From the NCBI GenBank assembly GCA_902363825.1, contig CABJBK010000012.1, positions 39,215-103,214 on the forward strand: DNA of 64,000 nucleotides. Reading direction: 5' to 3'. Of this stretch, positions 40,463 through 49,253 are shown piece after piece (within the stretch, counting starts at the first letter, position 1; each line of letters begins with the position of its first letter). Origin of the DNA: Lachnospiraceae bacterium. Its GTDB lineage: Bacteria; Bacillota; Clostridia; Lachnospirales; Lachnospiraceae. The position numbers were made by a program, and so were the translations under genes. A model generated the notes under the pieces. The model made no database searches and had not been told where the DNA came from. It was given only the letters and a program-made list of their open reading frames with translations.

Positions 40463-42760
40463 TCATTTCTTGTCTGCGTCATCTGCTTTTACGGAATCTG
40501 TCTTAATAATGAATTTTACGCTTCCGTTGGTTCCGTCTTTGACCTGTGAGAAGATCTCATAATTATTTCCGGCATCGATCACCGCGTCCAGACGATCTAA
40601 GAGTTTCTTCACATCGCCATTATAAGCATCCGCGATCTTTTTAATTCCTTCAGAATCAAACTCTTCCATTCCGTCCGCAAGTTCTTTTGCTCCGTCCTTT
40701 AAGTCAGATGCTCCGGTTTTTAAGTCTGTGTTGTTGGCAACCAGTGTCTTTGCTCCGCTCTGAAGCTGGTTGACACCATCGAGAAGCTGTCCTGCTCCGC
40801 TGTTTAACTGACCTACACCGGCATTGACCTGATTTGCTCCATCGTTGACCTGGCTCGCTCCACTGCTTAACTGTCCTGCTCCGGCATTTACCTGGTTCGC
40901 TCCATCGTTGACCTGGCTCGCTCCGCTGTTTAACTGGTTTGCTCCGTCATTGACCTGGCTTGCTCCGCTTACGAGAGAGGAAGCTCCGCTGTCAAGCTGC
41001 TGCAATCCGCTGTCGAGACTGCTCACACCGTTTGCAAGTGCTGTGATATTGTCTACGGTAAGTCCGCCGCCTGCAAGCTGTGCGGATATTTCATTGAGTG
41101 CGGCTGCCGCGCCCTGTGCTCCGGCATCTGTGCCAAGCTGCTGTACTGCTGCCATGACTGCGGAAGAATCCACACCCTGTGCCGCCGCCTGTGCCGCTGC
41201 CATTGCTGCCGCTGTCGGATCCTGACCGGTCTGGATCGCCTGTGCGGTTGCGGTAGCTGATGCTGTTGCGACTGCTGTTGTGACATTGGTCGTGTAATCA
41301 GTCAGTGCCTGCTGAAGTGCCTGCTTGTCCGCATCCACATTTGCGCCCTGTGCTGCGTAGCTCTGTGCGCTGGATGAGATTCCGTTGATCAACAGCGGTA
41401 CGCCGGTTGCCAGTGCCTGTACATTGGCATTTAAGGTATCCGCGCCCTGTCTCGCATTGCTGATCCCGCTTGCGATCTGCTGTGTTCCGGTCAGCAGGTT
41501 CTGTGTTCCACTTGCAAGATTCTGTGCTCCGCTCGCAAGGCTCTGTGTTCCGCTTGCAAGGCTCTGTGCTCCGTTCGCAAGATTCTGTGCTCCGCTCGCA
41601 AGGCTCTGTGTTCCGCTTGCAAGGCTCTGCGTTCCGCTTGCAAGTGTGCCAACGCCGGAGGTCAGTGCCGGTGCGGAATCCGCAAGTGTTCCGATTCCGT
41701 CTGCCAGTGTCTGTGTTCCGTCGGTGTACTGCTCGATCGCATCCGCAAGTGTCTTTGCTCCGTCGGAAAGTTCACCGGAACCGTCCACCAACTGGGAAGA
41801 AGAATCGGTCAGTGTATTGATCGCGTCATCCAGATCGCTAAGATCAATGCTGTCTGTTCCTGCAGTCTGTAATCCGTTTACAACCGCAGACATGGTCATT
41901 TCCAGTGAGAAGTCTTCCACATCCGCTGTCACTTCGATGTAATCCGGGATATCCACATCTCCGTCAAAATCATCGCTGTCCACATCCAGGCTTTCTTTTA
42001 ATCCCGGCATCGCGATACCGACTACCGCGTTGTTTTTTCCGTCAGAGATCAGTTTTCCGTTGGTAACCTGAACATTTTTAAAGCTGTCATTTAATACCAT
42101 CCCGGTCACAACCGTAAACGGAACATAGACATCTTCTTCTTTTCCGTCGATCGTTGCTGTCGTTTTTTCATTGTTGGTATAGTCAAAACGGATCGTCACC
42201 TTTCCGCTCTTTCCTGCGATCTCGTCCGGCTTCATCTCTTTTCCGTCAAGATAGTAGGTGATCTTTTCGGAAACCGGTGCCTGCTTTGTTGTTGTTCCCT
42301 GATAGAAGATATCATTTCCGTCTGCCTGCCAGGTCAGGTCATTTCCGTTTTTGGTAAAGGATTCATCGCCCTTTACATTTTCGATATCCTGAAGATCTGA
42401 GGTATCCTCAAGTGTGGCAGAACCGTCTGTATTCTTTAACCAGTCACTTACGATCGTCTTGTTCACGGCACCATCCGCATCGGAGATAAGGTATACGGTC
42501 TCCTCTTTTCCAACGTCTTTGGACGCGCCGGATTTTAAGTCATTGATGATGTTTCCGATGCTGTCATCCACATCACTGTCCGCGGTTTCTTCCGTTGCTT
42601 CCTCGGTGGATTCTTCCACGGTCTCACCCGCCGGTACTTTTGCTGCGCTTACACGGTAAGTTCCATATCCGCCGCCGAGCACTGCGATGCAAAGCACACC
42701 CGCGATCACGCGCATTACATATTTATTTTTAAATCTTGATTTCAGCTCTGAAAATTTCAT
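40463..42760 (-). CDS. Heptad-repeat surface protein of the YhgE/Pip type
   Basis: The 765-residue protein has a basic start, a membrane segment at about 16-38 and an acidic extracytoplasmic part. From about residue 325 it carries many repeats of the form LxxGxxx, heptads such as LASGTQS and VNDGANQ, as in YhgE/Pip and type VII-associated proteins. No second large hydrophobic domain is present, unlike YhgE. A TIGR03057-like tail of repeats dominates the C-terminal half, then a soluble end. DNA-level 21-base repeats underlie it. It is 18 bases downstream of an MMPL pump and probably works with it at the envelope. Confidence 0.85.
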   Translation of the reverse strand: MKFSELKSRFKNKYVMRVIAGVLCIAVLGGGYGTYRVSAAKVPAGETVEESTEEATEETADSDVDDSIGNIINDLKSGASKDVGKEETVYLISDADGAVNKTIVSDWLKNTDGSATLEDTSDLQDIENVKGDESFTKNGNDLTWQADGNDIFYQGTTTKQAPVSEKITYYLDGKEMKPDEIAGKSGKVTIRFDYTNNEKTTATIDGKEEDVYVPFTVVTGMVLNDSFKNVQVTNGKLISDGKNNAVVGIAMPGLKESLDVDSDDFDGDVDIPDYIEVTADVEDFSLEMTMSAVVNGLQTAGTDSIDLSDLDDAINTLTDSSSQLVDGSGELSDGAKTLADAIEQYTDGTQTLADGIGTLADSAPALTSGVGTLASGTQSLASGTQSLASGAQNLANGAQSLASGTQSLASGAQNLASGTQNLLTGTQQIASGISNARQGADTLNANVQALATGVPLLINGISSSAQSYAAQGANVDADKQALQQALTDYTTNVTTAVATASATATAQAIQTGQDPTAAAMAAAQAAAQGVDSSAVMAAVQQLGTDAGAQGAAAALNEISAQLAGGGLTVDNITALANGVSSLDSGLQQLDSGASSLVSGASQVNDGANQLNSGASQVNDGANQVNAGAGQLSSGASQVNDGANQVNAGVGQLNSGAGQLLDGVNQLQSGAKTLVANNTDLKTGASDLKDGAKELADGMEEFDSEGIKKIADAYNGDVKKLLDRLDAVIDAGNNYEIFSQVKDGTNGSVKFIIKTDSVKADDADKK
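40779..40990. repeat. In-frame 63-base higher-order repeats in the heptad gene
   Basis: Units of 21 bases (VNDGANQ and VNAGAGQ-type heptads) combine into 63-base periods: the string GCTCCATCGTTGACCTGGCT recurs at 40836 and 40899. All repeats keep the reading frame. Confidence 0.75.
41500..41646. repeat. Seven tandem 21-base repeats in the heptad gene
   Basis: Seven contiguous 21-base units, such as TCTGTGTTCCGCTTGCAAGG plus one base, each encode one heptad LASGTQS or LASGAQN-like. Units 2-3 (41521-41562) and 5-6 (41584-41625) are identical over 42 bases, a sign of recent duplication and likely copy-number variation among strains. Confidence 0.9.
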
Positions 42761-42778
42761 TCTGTTTCCTCCTCTTTT

Positions 42779-44854
42779 CTATTTCTTTACCGTAAATCCC
42801 ATACTTGTTTTTATGATCACCCGGTCAAATACCATAAACATTGCCGGCAGAATAAACGCTACTACAAAGAAGCTGATGATCGCTCCACGCGCAAGCAGAA
42901 TACAAAGGGAACTGATCATATCAATACTTGAGTAAACACCTACACCGAATGTCGCCGCGAAGAAGCTGAGCGCGCTGACAAATACGGATGGCAGACAACT
43001 GTGCATTGCCGTCTCGATTGCTTCCTGTTTTCCTGCGCCGCTGTTTCTCGCTCTCTTATATTTGTTGGTCGTTAAGATCGCGTAATCCACGGTCGCGCCA
43101 AGCTGAATGGTTCCGATTACGATAGAAGCGATAAACGGAAGAACCGATCCGGTGTAATGCGGGATACCCATGTTGATGAAGATACCAAACTCGATGACCG
43201 CAACCAGGATAACCGGGATCGATATGGATTTTAAGGAGATCGCGATGATCAGAAATACCAGGATGATCGATACCGCGCTTACGGTCTTAAAGTCCTTGTC
43301 GGTGATCGTGATCAGGTCTTCGGTACACGGCGCCTCACCGATCAGCATTGCGGTCGGGTCATAACGCTTGATGATCTCCTTGATCGCGTCACACTGCGCA
43401 TTTACTTCATCGGATGCTGTCTTGTATTCGGACATTACATAGATCATCTGGAGTTTGCCGTTATCCAGCATATCCTTGACATCCGCCGGAAGCATTTCCT
43501 GTGGAACCGCAGGTCCTAAGATCGCGTCTTTTCCAAGTGCCACAGCCACACCGTCAAGATCATTGATCTCGTCGATCATATTGGAAGCGTCCTTGTGGGA
43601 CAGATCACTGCTTGCCAGTATGATGTGTGTCGCGCCCATGTTAAAGTCTTCTTCCAGCTTGTTGTTCGCCTGCACACTCTCAAGATCCGCCGGAAGCGTT
43701 CCTGCAAGATCGTAGTAAACATTGGTGTTGCGGTATCCGTAAACCGCCGGGATCAGAATGACCACAAACAGTACCAGAAAGATCGGGAATTTTCTGGTCG
43801 CAAACGTACCCATTTTATCAAATTTCGGGATCAGCGCTCTGTGTCTCGTCTTCTCAAGCGCTCCATCAAAGGTAAGGATCATAGCCGGAAGCACGGTTAC
43901 ACAGCAAAGCACACCGAGCACAACACCTTTTGCCATAACGATTCCAAGGTCAAGTCCGAGCGTAAATGTCATAAAGCACATTGCCACGAAACCTGCCACT
44001 GTCGTAACGGAACTTGCGACTACGGAGCTGACCGTATTGGAGATCGCATGCGCCATGGCACGTTTCTTATCTCCCGGGAACCGCTCCTGATTCTCCTGAT
44101 AGCTGTGCCATAAGAAGATCGAATAATCCATCGTAACTGCCAGCTGCAATACCGCCGCCAGCGCCTGTGTGATAAAGGAGATCTCACCCGAAACAAAGTT
44201 GGTACCCAGGTTATAGATGATCGCCATTCCGATACTCAATAAGAAAAATACCGGAACCAGAAAAGAATCCATCGTCAGCGCGAGCACCACTGCGGAAAGT
44301 CCCGCCGCTAAGATTACATAGGCGATCGCCTCGCTGTTACAGATCTTTTTGATATCCGTGACTACTGCGGACATACCGCTCATAAAGCACTGCTGCTTTG
44401 TCAGCGTTCTGAGCTGCTCGATCGCGTCTAATGTCTCATCCGCCGACATGGAAGTGTCAAACGTCACGATCATCAGCGTCGCGTTCTTATCCTCATTGTT
44501 AAAAGCATCTTTGATTTCACTTGGGAGCACATCCATCGGAATTGAGATATCCGCAAGCGTGTCATACCAGATCACGTCCTTGACATGTTCCACGCCCTTG
44601 ATCTCGTTTTCCAGATCAACTACCTGCTTTTCACTCATATCCTCTACGACGCACAGTGAAAAAGCTCCTGTTCCAAAATCTTCAAGCAGGATATCCTGCC
44701 CTTTCATCGTATCGATATCTCCCGGCAGGTACGAAAGGATGTCATAATTGATCCTTGTATTGATGTACGAAATGCCGGCAGGTATCAACAGCAGAAAACT
44801 TAAAATCAGAATCGGGATTCTAAATTTTACAACTGTCTTTCCAAACTTAATCAT
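42779..44854 (-). CDS. MMPL/RND-family membrane transporter
   Basis: The start ATG 44854 has AAGGTGA five bases upstream; a frame 54 bases longer lacks support. The 691-residue protein has two repeats, each a single membrane helix, a large extracytoplasmic loop and a five-helix bundle with AVTMDYSIFLWHS (about 267) and ATVDYAILTTNKYKRARN (about 610), the MMPL/HAE family Asp-Tyr pairs. It should export lipids or hydrophobic compounds using proton force. The heptad-repeat protein gene lies 18 bases downstream. A TetR regulator is upstream, and a terminator hairpin sits between the promoter and this gene. Confidence 0.9.
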   Translation of the reverse strand: MIKFGKTVVKFRIPILILSFLLLIPAGISYINTRINYDILSYLPGDIDTMKGQDILLEDFGTGAFSLCVVEDMSEKQVVDLENEIKGVEHVKDVIWYDTLADISIPMDVLPSEIKDAFNNEDKNATLMIVTFDTSMSADETLDAIEQLRTLTKQQCFMSGMSAVVTDIKKICNSEAIAYVILAAGLSAVVLALTMDSFLVPVFFLLSIGMAIIYNLGTNFVSGEISFITQALAAVLQLAVTMDYSIFLWHSYQENQERFPGDKKRAMAHAISNTVSSVVASSVTTVAGFVAMCFMTFTLGLDLGIVMAKGVVLGVLCCVTVLPAMILTFDGALEKTRHRALIPKFDKMGTFATRKFPIFLVLFVVILIPAVYGYRNTNVYYDLAGTLPADLESVQANNKLEEDFNMGATHIILASSDLSHKDASNMIDEINDLDGVAVALGKDAILGPAVPQEMLPADVKDMLDNGKLQMIYVMSEYKTASDEVNAQCDAIKEIIKRYDPTAMLIGEAPCTEDLITITDKDFKTVSAVSIILVFLIIAISLKSISIPVILVAVIEFGIFINMGIPHYTGSVLPFIASIVIGTIQLGATVDYAILTTNKYKRARNSGAGKQEAIETAMHSCLPSVFVSALSFFAATFGVGVYSSIDMISSLCILLARGAIISFFVVAFILPAMFMVFDRVIIKTSMGFTVKK

Positions 44855-44922
44855 TCCTTCACCTTCTCTTTCTTTTTTCTCTCCTTGCGTCTCCCTGTAC
44901 TGACGCACTCTGTCAATTATAA

Positions 44923-44959
44923 TAAAAAAAAAGATCGAATACGAGAATATTCAATCTTT
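44923..44959 (-). terminator. Intrinsic terminator between tetR-like and MMPL genes
   Basis: On the minus strand AAAGATTGAATA pairs with TATTCGATCTTT (12 pairs, one mismatch) around a six-base loop, followed by nine T. It lies downstream of the promoter at 44977-45006 and upstream of the MMPL start, so it may attenuate MMPL transcription or end the tetR transcript. Confidence 0.75.
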
Positions 44960-44976
44960 CCTTTGTGTATCATGCC

Positions 44977-45006
44977 ATTATACACTTTGTATGTTATGTC
45001 TTACAA
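44977..45006 (-). promoter_or_regulatory. Promoter of the MMPL/heptad operon
   Basis: TTGTAA (45006-45001) and a perfect TATAAT (44982-44977) are spaced by 18 bases in the gap after the TetR-type gene. Confidence 0.65.
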
Positions 45007-45033
45007 GATATACACATGCCGCATTTTGTATAT

Positions 45034-45609
45034 CTATTTCTGTTTCATCTCAGTAATCACATCTTCCAGAGAATGCTTCATGATATAATCATATATCTCT
45101 GCCAGTTTCTTTGGCTCCACCGCCATTCCGCCCTGTATCCAGGTAAGGATCACAAAGCATAACGACTGTGCGTAATATTCCGCGACCAGTTCCGGGGTCA
45201 GCCAGGAATATTTGATCGGTTCCACCGCGCCTTCCTCCGAAAAGATCTGAAGCAGCGCTTTCTTGGCGCATCCCTTTATGATGACTTCAAAAGAGTTCTG
45301 CCCTTCCAGTCTGCTGAACTTGGAATAGAAGGTTTTTTCGCGCTCGATGGATGTAAACAAAAAGATCCACGCCTGATCCAGCATTCCGTTTTTTATAAGC
45401 GGTATCATCGGCTTTAACAGATCTTCCATGATGATCCATTCCAGCAGTTCGTATTTATCCTGAAAATGATTATAAAAAGTCGGCCGGATCACACCTGCCC
45501 TGTCTGTGATCTCCTTGATCGTGATCTTCTCGATCGGATGTTTTTCCGCCAGTTCCTTTAATGCTTCTGCCAGCAGAGTATCCACTGCACTCTTTGCCTG
45601 ACCTGTCAT
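45034..45609 (-). CDS. TetR-family transcriptional regulator
   Basis: The 191-residue protein has an N-terminal TetR helix-turn-helix (about 9-55) with ITIKEITDRAGVIRPTFYNHF and a helical ligand domain ending in a hydrophobic AQSLCFVILTWIQGG segment. AGAGG lies seven bases before ATG 45609. It probably represses the downstream MMPL/heptad operon and responds to a compound that the pump exports, by analogy with many TetR-pump pairs. It follows the HD-GYP gene after 12 bases and is likely co-transcribed with it. Confidence 0.9.
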   Translation of the reverse strand: MTGQAKSAVDTLLAEALKELAEKHPIEKITIKEITDRAGVIRPTFYNHFQDKYELLEWIIMEDLLKPMIPLIKNGMLDQAWIFLFTSIEREKTFYSKFSRLEGQNSFEVIIKGCAKKALLQIFSEEGAVEPIKYSWLTPELVAEYYAQSLCFVILTWIQGGMAVEPKKLAEIYDYIMKHSLEDVITEMKQK

Positions 45610-45621
45610 AACTACCTCTTT

Positions 45622-46668
45622 CTATACCGCCAGCCTCAAAATTGTAATGTGTCTTGCATCTATATCGGATAAGAGGTCGATCTCCTCCCCGCTTTCCATG
45701 ACCCTGATCTTAGGGCGCAGCAGAAAATCGTGATAATTTTTGACTACGACCGCATGTCTGCCGTCGGAAAGTTCTACTTCGCATCCCACCGGATAAACTG
45801 CCACCCATTTTAAGAATATGTCCACGACAGCCGGATCAAATTCTGATTCATTCATCGCCATGATATATTCCACGGCATCCGACGGTGACAGCGCGTCATG
45901 GTACGACCGCTTGGAAGTCATCGCATCGTATACGTCCGCGACTTTTATGATACGCGCGTAGATCGAAATGTTCTCTCCCGACCTGCGGAGCGGATAGCCC
46001 TCTCCGTTGTACCACTCATGATGTCCGAGTACACCCTCGCAGACATCCGGGTCAAAATCATAATTTCGTTTTAAAAATTCATAACCAAGCTTCGGATGCT
46101 GAAGCACCATCCGCTTTTCTTCCTCTGTCAGCGGACGTCTCGCGTTTAAGACATCTGCCTTGACAAATTTCTTTCCTATATCATGGAGCAGAGCTCCCGT
46201 TGTAAGCACTTTTAATTCGTATTCACTCAGCCCGTAACGCACACCGAGCACTGCTGCGAGTGTCGCGACATTTACGGAATGAAAATAGGTATAATCATCG
46301 TAATTTTTGAGATCCATCATGTTATACATGACATCCCCGTCACTTAAAATATCACGGATGACATTCATGATCGTTTCCCGGATCTGCTCTTCCTCATCCT
46401 CCGGCGCGTGTTCTTCTTTTAAGAACAGATCATGCACCAGGTTTAAGACCTGACTTTTTACCTCCGGACTCAAAACTTCTTCGATCTCGATTCCGGCAGT
46501 AAACTCATCATCAATATAGACGCCCGGAAAACCATAGCGATCCAGTGCCTCAATATGTTCCGGCGCCAGGATCAGATGTCTTGCAAGTAACATCCTGCCT
46601 TCACCATCGTATATATCATGCCCCAGAGCCATCCCCGGATTCAGTTTCACGGTTGGAATATAACGCAT
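45622..46668 (-). CDS. HD-GYP domain phosphodiesterase
   Basis: With the start at ATG 46668 (AGGGG seven bases upstream) the product is 348 residues. The N-terminal 110 are a family-typical region starting MRYIPTVKLNPGMALGHDIY. The HD-GYP domain (about 125-290) has HSVNVATLAAVLG, LLHDIGK and HHEWYNGEGYPLRR; the GYP triplet is present as GEGYP. Such enzymes hydrolyse cyclic-di-GMP. A short beta domain follows (about 290-348). An ATG two codons upstream is an alternative start. It precedes the TetR gene, suggesting a shared transcript. Direct coupling of c-di-GMP to the pump is inference. Confidence 0.88.
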   Translation of the reverse strand: MRYIPTVKLNPGMALGHDIYDGEGRMLLARHLILAPEHIEALDRYGFPGVYIDDEFTAGIEIEEVLSPEVKSQVLNLVHDLFLKEEHAPEDEEEQIRETIMNVIRDILSDGDVMYNMMDLKNYDDYTYFHSVNVATLAAVLGVRYGLSEYELKVLTTGALLHDIGKKFVKADVLNARRPLTEEEKRMVLQHPKLGYEFLKRNYDFDPDVCEGVLGHHEWYNGEGYPLRRSGENISIYARIIKVADVYDAMTSKRSYHDALSPSDAVEYIMAMNESEFDPAVVDIFLKWVAVYPVGCEVELSDGRHAVVVKNYHDFLLRPKIRVMESGEEIDLLSDIDARHITILRLAV

Positions 46669-46762
46669 ATGCATACCCCTTTTTTTATACTATTTCTATT
46701 TTATTCTATAATAAAATTCATAATTTTACAATCTTTTTTCCATTTTTGCCGGGAAAGGCACA

Positions 46763-46797
46763 GAAAAAACCCCGGAGATTTCTCTCCGGGGCTTTTT
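46763..46797. terminator. Terminator of the glutamine synthetase gene
   Basis: A perfect nine-bp stem (46770-46778 with 46783-46791, arm CCCCGGAGA) with a four-base loop. The minus strand runs into T6 after the stem; A6 at 46764-46769. Confidence 0.85.
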
Positions 46798-46833
46798 CTG
46801 TTGATGTATATACTACTAAGGGGATTAGATATT

Positions 46834-46858
46834 ACTAACCTAATCGAATTAGATTAGT
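46834..46858. repeat. Imperfect 25-bp palindrome after glutamine synthetase
   Basis: ACTAACCTAATCGAATTAGA followed by TTAGT reads nearly the same on both strands, with a few mismatches. It is 7-31 bases after the stop of the glutamine synthetase gene. No function is apparent. Confidence 0.35.
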
Positions 46859-46864
46859 ATCATA

Positions 46865-48991
46865 TTATACTTCGAAGATCAGATCTCCGTAAGATGGCAT
46901 TGGCCACATATCCTTATCAACGATCATTTCAAGTTTGTCAACCGGTGCTCTTAACGCATCCATGTCAGCTTTTACTACATCTCTGTAGAAGACTGCCTGA
47001 TCTCTGCCTTCTTCCATAGCTCCACCCTTTGCGGTATCTGCTTCCAGTTTGGTGAGAGCAGCTTTGGTTTCAGCAAGAAGTGCGGATACCTCTTTTAACA
47101 GTCCGGTCTGTACGCTGATGTCAGCATCGCATACGGATTTTACCGCAGCTGCGGACTCTGCAAGCTCTGTTGTATATTTGATGATCGCCGGAACGATCTG
47201 TTTTCCTGCGATATCGATCATTGCTTTTGCTTCGATGTTGATCTCTTTTGCGTAGGTCTCATATTCGATCTCTACACGGGATTCCAGCTCGGTTCTTGTG
47301 AATACACCGAATTTTTCGAATAAAGCAACGGATTTATCGGTTGCAAGTGCCGGGATCGCATCTACCATGGACTTGATGTTCGGAAGACCACGTTTTTCTG
47401 CTTCCGCAACCCACTCGTCAGAATAGCCGTTTCCGTTGAATACGATTCTCTGATGTTCGGTAGCGTATTTCTTGATCAGATCATGCACTGCAAGATCAAA
47501 GTCATCTGCTTTTTCCAGAATGTCGCATGCTTCTGAGAATGCTTCCGCAACGATCGTATTTAATACGATGTTCGGCTGTGCGATGGAATCCTGGGAACCA
47601 ACCATACGGAATTCGAATTTGTTTCCGGTAAACGCGAACGGTGAAGTTCTGTTACGGTCGGTAGCGTCTTTCATGAAGTCAGGCAGTGTCTTAACACCTG
47701 TCTCTAATTTTGTACCAGCTAAGCTGTGTGTTGCCTCACCTGTACTGATCAGCTGGGTTAATACGTCCTGAAGCTGCTCGCCAAGGTATACGGAAAGGAT
47801 TGCTGGCGGTGCCTCGTTTGCTCCCAGTCTGTGATCGTTTCCGACATCGGCTGCGGATTCACGCAGTAAGTCTGCATGGGTATCTACTGCTTTTAAGATA
47901 CAGGTAAGTACCAGTAAGAACTGAATATTTTCATGCGGTGTGGTACCCGGCTCTAACAGGTTGATGCCATCATCTGTGGTGATCGACCAGTTGTTGTGTT
48001 TACCGGAACCATTGACACCTGCGAATGGTTTCTCATGAAGCAGGCACTGTAAGCCGTGGCGTCCTGCTACTTTCTTTAAGGTTTCCATAACCAGCTGGTT
48101 GTGGTCTACCGCAACGTTTGCCTCTGCGTAGATCGGCGCCAGCTCGTGCTGTGCCGGAGCGACTTCGTTGTGCTGTGTCTTTGCGGAAACGCCAAGTTTC
48201 CAGAGTTCTTTGTTTACATCCTTCATGTAAGCAGCGATTCTTTCACGGATCGCTCCGAAGTAATGATCGTCCATTTCCTGTCCCTTCGGAGGCATTGCAC
48301 CAAACAGGGTACGTCCGGTAAAGATCAGATCTTTTCTCTGTAAATATTTTTCTCTGTCAACGATAAAGTATTCCTGTTCCGGTCCTACGGAAGGAGTTAC
48401 TTTTTTGGATGTTGTATTTCCGAATAATTTCAACAGACGAAGTGCCTGTTCATTGATCGCTTCCATGGAACGAAGAAGCGGTGTCTTCTGATCCAGAGCC
48501 TCTCCTGTGTAGGAGCAGAAAGCAGTCGGGATGCAGAGTGTTGCACCTGCCGCATCCTGTCTTACGAATGCCGGTGAGGTGCAGTCCCATGCGGTATATC
48601 CTCTTGCTTCAAATGTAGCACGGAGTCCACCGGAAGGAAAAGATGACGCATCCGGTTCACCTTTGATCAGTTCTTTGCCGGAGAAAGACATTAATACTTT
48701 TCCGTTTGGCATCGGAGCTGAAATGAAAGAGTCATGTTTCTCAGCGGTAACGCCGGTGAGCGGCTGGAACCAGTGTGTATAATGTGTTGCGCCTTTTTCG
48801 ATCGCCCATTCTTTCATCTCATGTGCGATCACATCTGCTGTGGCAAGATCTAATTCTTTGCCTTCTTCAATTACTTCTCTCAGTTTCTTGTAGGTTTTCT
48901 TAGGAAGACGTTCCTGCATTACCGTATCATTAAATACGTTCTCCCCGAAGATGTCTGCTACATTGTAATACTCGTTTTGAACTTCACTCAT
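46865..48991 (-). CDS. glnN: Type III glutamine synthetase
   Basis: The start ATG 48991 follows AAAGGATGTATTAAGT and gives 708 residues, normal for the large type III (GlnN) class rather than the 440-residue GlnA type. The opening [12 protein letters not shown], and the catalytic motifs [27 protein letters not shown] and [12 protein letters not shown] are all present. It condenses glutamate and ammonia with ATP. The leader holds a putative promoter, a terminator and a GlnR-like site, so nitrogen control at the transcript level is likely. It lies downstream of fba on the same strand. Confidence 0.95.
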   Translation of the reverse strand: MSEVQNEYYNVADIFGENVFNDTVMQERLPKKTYKKLREVIEEGKELDLATADVIAHEMKEWAIEKGATHYTHWFQPLTGVTAEKHDSFISAPMPNGKVLMSFSGKELIKGEPDASSFPSGGLRATFEARGYTAWDCTSPAFVRQDAAGATLCIPTAFCSYTGEALDQKTPLLRSMEAINEQALRLLKLFGNTTSKKVTPSVGPEQEYFIVDREKYLQRKDLIFTGRTLFGAMPPKGQEMDDHYFGAIRERIAAYMKDVNKELWKLGVSAKTQHNEVAPAQHELAPIYAEANVAVDHNQLVMETLKKVAGRHGLQCLLHEKPFAGVNGSGKHNNWSITTDDGINLLEPGTTPHENIQFLLVLTCILKAVDTHADLLRESAADVGNDHRLGANEAPPAILSVYLGEQLQDVLTQLISTGEATHSLAGTKLETGVKTLPDFMKDATDRNRTSPFAFTGNKFEFRMVGSQDSIAQPNIVLNTIVAEAFSEACDILEKADDFDLAVHDLIKKYATEHQRIVFNGNGYSDEWVAEAEKRGLPNIKSMVDAIPALATDKSVALFEKFGVFTRTELESRVEIEYETYAKEINIEAKAMIDIAGKQIVPAIIKYTTELAESAAAVKSVCDADISVQTGLLKEVSALLAETKAALTKLEADTAKGGAMEEGRDQAVFYRDVVKADMDALRAPVDKLEMIVDKDMWPMPSYGDLIFEV

Positions 48992-49058
48992 ACTTAATAC
49001 ATCCTTTCCTTTTTTAACTAACACAATCCCCTATGTATTGTTTCGTCTTTTTATTCCA

Positions 49059-49075
49059 AGTTATGTAACCTAACA
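49059..49075. promoter_or_regulatory. GlnR/TnrA-like site upstream of the glutamine synthetase gene
   Basis: On the minus strand TGTTAGGTTACATAACT fits the TGTNA-N7-TNACA consensus except for the last base, and directly follows the leader terminator's T run, about 70 bases before the start codon. One mismatch and no protein in view make it tentative. Confidence 0.35.
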
Positions 49076-49108
49076 AAAAAGGGCATTCCAACCTTGTGGA
49101 ACGCCCTT
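49075..49108 (-). terminator. Terminator between fba and glnN
   Basis: AAGGGCGTTCCA pairs with TGGAATGCCCTT (12 pairs, one wobble/mismatch) with a six-base loop and six T on the minus strand. It may end the fba transcript or, given the promoter at 49143-49171, attenuate glnN. Confidence 0.88.
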
Positions 49109-49142
49109 GTTCTTTTTCGTTACATATCCTGTTTCTGCTATT

Positions 49143-49171
49143 AAGATAGCGTATCCTGTCATAAAAAGCAA
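49143..49171 (-). promoter_or_regulatory. Putative glnN promoter upstream of the terminator
   Basis: TTGCTT (49171-49166) and TATCTT (49148-49143) are spaced by 17 bases, about 35 bases before the terminator hairpin. Confidence 0.45.
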
Positions 49172-49253
49172 GCACTTTTTTTACTTTTTATGTTTTTTGC
49201 TATTTTTGACAACCAGCAGGAAATTTCTGTGCAGTTTTTGCACATATTTACCA

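Noticed and set aside
41385..41942. Plus-strand open frame with repeated heptads, and the possibility that the 21-base repeats form a CRISPR array
   Set aside because: The repeats are contiguous with no spacers and keep the minus-strand reading frame, so they are coding repeats; the plus-strand frame is their shadow.
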